This document shows positions 61,646-64,000 of a stretch of 64,000 bases of DNA, piece after piece; position 1 is the stretch's first letter; every line of letters begins with the position of its first letter. Position numbers and translations under genes: made by a program. Source of the DNA: CAZGEA01 sp964524515 (lineage in GTDB: Bacteria; Patescibacteriota; Microgenomatia; UBA8517); assembly GCA_964524515.1 (NCBI GenBank), contig CAZGEA010000001.1:361522-425521 (forward strand), in the 5' to 3' direction. The notes under the pieces were generated by a model. That model saw only the letters and a list, made by a program, of their open reading frames with translations, had not been told where the DNA came from and searched no databases.

Positions 61646-61905
61646 ATATTTTTATTAAGTTAATTCTAAATTTACTTTTAAACAAAACTATCAAACATGC
61701 TCCGAAGAGGATACCAATTCGGATCCCTAAAATCAATATCTATTATGAATGGATTTCTTTATAAATAGGGAAGCAGTTTAAGCAGTTTCTTGTGTTCATT
61801 TAAGGAGTAAATTCTTTATTTAACAGAGTGTATATTACCTTATTTTAGAGTTCATGTCAAGGTCTTGACACGCTATGTGCACAATAGACTACTATAGTTA
61901 TATAA
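61646..61905. other. 260-base divergent intergenic region
   Basis: Contains a weak inverted repeat CCGAA/TTCGG (about 61703-61724), a GTCAAG-GT-CTTGAC palindrome (61856-61869) whose right half forms the TTGACA (61865-61870), and TATAGT (61893-61898) 7 bases before the ATG at 61906. The TTGACA is best paired with TACTAT at 61890-61895 (19 bases). The rest shows no gene or RNA that I recognise. Confidence 0.45.
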
Positions 61906-62865
61906 ATGAAGATTAAACCTGTTCATCTTCTAACAGTAACCACAAGCTTGCTTTTGCTCTCTGCTTTTAGCCAAACAAACACAGTTCGTGGAGCCTCAGC
62001 AAATCATATAGTAATATCAGAAATTCAAGTTGGAGCAGGAGACAATGACTTTGTCGAGCTTTACAATCCAACAGATTCAAATGTTAGCCTTTCAGGCTGG
62101 AGGCTAAGCAAAAAAGTGAATTCAGAAACATCCCTTGTAGCCTCAATGTCAGGCACAATAGCCTCAAAAGGATATTTTTTAATCTCAAATAAAGATGGAA
62201 GTGCATCCCCTTCAGCTGATTTAACCTACGCAAGCTCAATAGCTGACAATAATACAATTTTACTTTACTCAGATGCAGGCACGAGCCTAATTGACAAAGT
62301 AGGAATGGGAACGGCACTCGATTTTGAATCAACCCAATCAGCAATGCCCGCAAACGGAAAAAGCATTGAAAGAAAAGCAAATTCAGCCTCAAACGCTGAT
62401 TCTATGATGATCACAGGAACTGATGAATTTATGGGCAATGCAGAGGATACAGACAATAATGGAGTTGATTTTGTACTAAGAGAAATCCCTGAGCCTCAAA
62501 ACTCCCAGTCAACACATGAGCCAATTGCCACAGCCACCCCAAGCCCAACAGCAACTGCTACAGCTACAGTAACACCAACAACAACTCCTACAAATACCCC
62601 AACTTCCTCCCCTACACCCACTGTCAGTCCCACAGCCACCCCCACTGCGACAGCTACAGTTACTCCAACTGTCACACCAACTGCAACACCAACTGCGAGT
62701 ACAACACCATCGGCGACACCTTCAAGCACTCCACAATCAACTATTTTCCCTTCACCTTTTGAAGGTTATTCCTTCCAATGCAAAGTTACATACCACACAT
62801 TTAGATCGCGATGGTTCTTCATCTCAGTTCCCCAAATTTTCTGTGGATTAGTCAAAAACAAATAA
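61906..62865 (+). CDS. Secreted lamin-tail-domain protein with Thr/Pro/Ala stalk
   Basis: 319 residues. Signal peptide (about 1-28, ending RGAS), then a lamin-tail domain (about 30-160): HIVISEIQVGAGDNDFVELYNPTDSNVSLSGWRLSKK. A long TATVTPT-type stalk (about 205-285) follows, and a C-terminal tail YSFQCKVTYHTFRSRWFFISVPQIFCGLVKNK with two Cys and hydrophobic residues that may anchor or fold back. LTD domains are common at the surface of CPR cells; they bind DNA or proteins in other settings. The palindrome at its promoter suggests regulation. Confidence 0.75.
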   Translation: MKIKPVHLLTVTTSLLLLSAFSQTNTVRGASANHIVISEIQVGAGDNDFVELYNPTDSNVSLSGWRLSKKVNSETSLVASMSGTIASKGYFLISNKDGSASPSADLTYASSIADNNTILLYSDAGTSLIDKVGMGTALDFESTQSAMPANGKSIERKANSASNADSMMITGTDEFMGNAEDTDNNGVDFVLREIPEPQNSQSTHEPIATATPSPTATATATVTPTTTPTNTPTSSPTPTVSPTATPTATATVTPTVTPTATPTASTTPSATPSSTPQSTIFPSPFEGYSFQCKVTYHTFRSRWFFISVPQIFCGLVKNK

Positions 62866-62932
62866 GATTGATATAATAGGCATCATTTTCCTGTCCCCTG
62901 TACATTAATCAAATTCAACAAGGAACTCTCAA

Positions 62933-63331
62933 ATGTATGAAATGTTCAACATTTTTCGAAAGAAAACTAGTTTAATTGTTTATGTAAGCAAAGATGGCTT
63001 AACTATAAAAATACATTCAGTCAAAAATTGTAGCGAAATAAACTTAGTTAATAAGCCACACCTAAGATCAGGTAGTCAAAAATTCAGAAGTCTTTCACCG
63101 TATGGTGATTTCTCTGGAAAATTTGTTCTACAATTCAAAGATTATTTAATCGAAATTCGTTGTTTCTCAACTCAAAACATCAAAAGAAACTATCAAAAAA
63201 CATTTTACATAAAAATTTGGAGATCATATAGCAAAAAATTTGCATATTATGAACTTGTATTAGTCAGAAAAGAAGCAGAAGCACTAATCAAATTTTTCAA
63301 AGAATACTGGAGTGAATGTGAACTAACATAA
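62933..63331 (+). CDS. Hypothetical basic protein
   Basis: 132 residues, soluble, basic, beta then alpha by appearance, ending in EAEALIKFFKEYWSECELT. No family recognised. A ribosome site AAGGAA (62920-62925) 7 bases before the ATG supports the start at 62933. The gene is 67 bases after the lamin-tail gene and ends before a shared hairpin. Confidence 0.55.
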   Translation: MYEMFNIFRKKTSLIVYVSKDGLTIKIHSVKNCSEINLVNKPHLRSGSQKFRSLSPYGDFSGKFVLQFKDYLIEIRCFSTQNIKRNYQKTFYIKIWRSYSKKFAYYELVLVRKEAEALIKFFKEYWSECELT

Positions 63332-63366
63332 AAAAAATCCCCAGGAAAACCAAAAAATTCCTGGGG
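63332..63366 (-). terminator. Rho-independent terminator between convergent genes
   Basis: CCCCAGGAA (63339-63347) pairs perfectly with TTCCTGGGG (63358-63366). Read on the minus strand it is followed by a run of T (63338-63332), so it ends the STAS-like gene; on the plus strand the U-run is lacking, but the stem can still act on the other gene. Confidence 0.8.
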
Positions 63367-63390
63367 CTTCTTCCATAAAATTAATAATCT

Positions 63391-63795
63391 CTAAATCAGA
63401 GATTCCTTATTTTCATTAACCGTTCCAATAATCTCTTTAGCTTCTTCAAGGTTATCTGCATATTTAATTCTATTTTTCAAAAACACATGATCTGGAATGC
63501 TCAATATTTTCTTTATTCTTTCACTTACCTTAATAACAACAATACACGACAAATAATTTAAAAGGTGAAAGCCAGAAACTATTTTCCCCCAACTAGATAC
63601 ATTTAACTGAAAATCCTCATCTTTAACATCAAAGGTCACAATAGAGGGAATGAGTTGAATCTTTTCTTGGGTAATTAATTCTACAGATTTTTTTTCAACT
63701 TCCAAAACTGTATCAATCGAAATTTTTCCATGGTACTCATTATATAAAATCCCGTCTTCAATCCAAACTTTATAAGATCCTTCCTGACTTGTCAT
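63391..63795 (-). CDS. STAS-like small protein
   Basis: 134 residues. Beta-alpha arrangement with KVWIEDGILYNEYHGKISIDTVLEVEKKSVELI then SIVTFDVKDEDFQLNVSSWGKIV, resembling SpoIIAA/STAS-like domains in CPR; the central Ser of anti-sigma antagonists is not clearly placed. Role unknown. TATAAT (63808-63803) ends 7 bases before the ATG, another leaderless start. Confidence 0.5.
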   Translation of the reverse strand: MTSQEGSYKVWIEDGILYNEYHGKISIDTVLEVEKKSVELITQEKIQLIPSIVTFDVKDEDFQLNVSSWGKIVSGFHLLNYLSCIVVIKVSERIKKILSIPDHVFLKNRIKYADNLEEAKEIIGTVNENKESLI

Positions 63796-63802
63796 TTGTA
63801 AA

Positions 63803-63808
63803 ATTATA
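63803..63808 (-). promoter_or_regulatory. -10 element, leaderless STAS-like gene
   Basis: Minus strand TATAAT, 7 bases, ATG at 63795. The best hexamer of the minus-strand leaderless set. Confidence 0.55.
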
Positions 63809-63861
63809 TATTATTTAATTAATCTTATTCAAAATTTACAAAAATCCAATGGAAACAAAAA

Positions 63862-63964
63862 AAGCGAGTGACCCCATTGGAATTCGCCATGCAAAACAAT
63901 CTCCACAATTAGCATTATCGAACCCAAGGAAAACGAGCGAAGCGAGTGACCCCATTGGAATTCG
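63862..63964. repeat. Direct repeat of the tRNA-Glu 3' end (att-like)
   Basis: A 25-base sequence at 63862-63886 is repeated exactly at 63940-63964, 78 bases apart. The second copy covers the 3' acceptor strand and part of the T-arm of the tRNA; the first is an orphan copy outside. A tRNA 3' end flanked by its duplicate is the mark of an integration site. No integrase gene is visible in the window. Confidence 0.75.
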
Positions 63965-64000
63965 AATCCAAGTTCCCAGAATGAGAATCTGGTGTCCTAG
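63947..64000 (-). tRNA. tRNA-Glu (anticodon CTC), 3' part
   Basis: On the minus strand the anticodon stem CCAGA/TCTGG (63992-63988 and 63980-63976) holds loop TTCTCAT with anticodon CTC (63985-63983). The T-arm is TTGGA-TTCGAAT-TCCAA (63971-63955), then acceptor strand TGGGGTC and discriminator A at 63947. CCA is not encoded. The D-arm and 5' acceptor strand lie beyond the window. Confidence 0.85.

Noticed and set aside
61696..61767. Possible 23-codon plus-strand ORF starting MLRRGYQFGSLK
   Set aside because: No ribosome site, no promoter, no family, and codon content like the surrounding intergenic DNA.
1..64000. CRISPR array, rRNA operon, insertion sequence or prophage
   Set aside because: No regularly spaced repeats, no rRNA motifs, no transposase or phage gene was seen; only the tRNA-end duplication hints at past integration.

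Overview
The window looks like a chromosomal segment from a member of the Patescibacteria (Candidate Phyla Radiation), most likely the Microgenomates side. The DNA is AT-rich, genes are short and tightly packed, and the surface gene set is typical: split type IV pilus loci, FtsEX with an EnvC-like hydrolase, PT-rich linkers, CxxC zinc-ribbon proteins, a lamin-tail protein and a very short TsaB. UGA appears to be a normal stop, since prfB (RF2) is present and genes end in TGA. The phylum assignment is inference; no rRNA or ribosomal protein is present to test it.

Layout. 1-60: start of a glycosyltransferase 2 gene leaving the window. 141-5478: secreted polysaccharide deacetylase, then a TasA/SipW locus (two TasA-like proteins, an S26B signal peptidase that ends in a substrate-like signal, and an RTX-repeat protein). 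5482-8364: four-gene sensory operon. 8431-10584: DUF2156 acyltransferase, EamA transporter, SpeD-family decarboxylase. 10675-20359: type IV pilus assembly (pilin, PilO-like, PilM-PilN fusion, minor pilins, PilC, PilB). 20393-25664: sortase and three repeat-rich surface proteins, the first of which is transcribed from a strong promoter through a structured leader. 26152-30122: second pilin cluster with a VWA-bearing pilin. 30151-37866: TsaB/TsaE, VanZ-like, FtsEX-hydrolase operon, RF2 and small envelope proteins. 37887-44003: LytR_C protein, HD protein, DNA glycosylase, YdjM-like, DinB-like, FAD oxidase, beta-CASP nuclease. 44061-48055: zinc-ribbon/RGG protein, a major-vault-protein homologue and an unknown membrane protein. 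48099-53884: SecA, PspC, a methyltransferase-like protein, RarA, HD protein. 53887-57748: CsoR-controlled copper locus. 57738-61645: SerS, HD protein, LysS, GreA. 61906-64000: lamin-tail protein, two unknowns, and the 3' part of tRNA-Glu(CTC) with a duplicated 3' end.

The most unusual gene is at 44812-47352: an 846-residue protein whose shoulder, cap-helix and cap-ring regions match eukaryotic major vault protein. Vault particles are not something I know from this group. The second theme is the cell surface: SipW/TasA fibres, two pilin clusters, sortase-linked repeat proteins and a hydrolase whose M23 motifs are in permuted order.

The third theme is gene expression. At least a dozen genes have a -10 hexamer ending 5-8 bases before the start codon, which predicts leaderless mRNAs. 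A few probably abundant products (second TasA, first repeat surface protein, vault protein) instead have clear Shine-Dalgarno sequences. This pattern was used to choose several starts.
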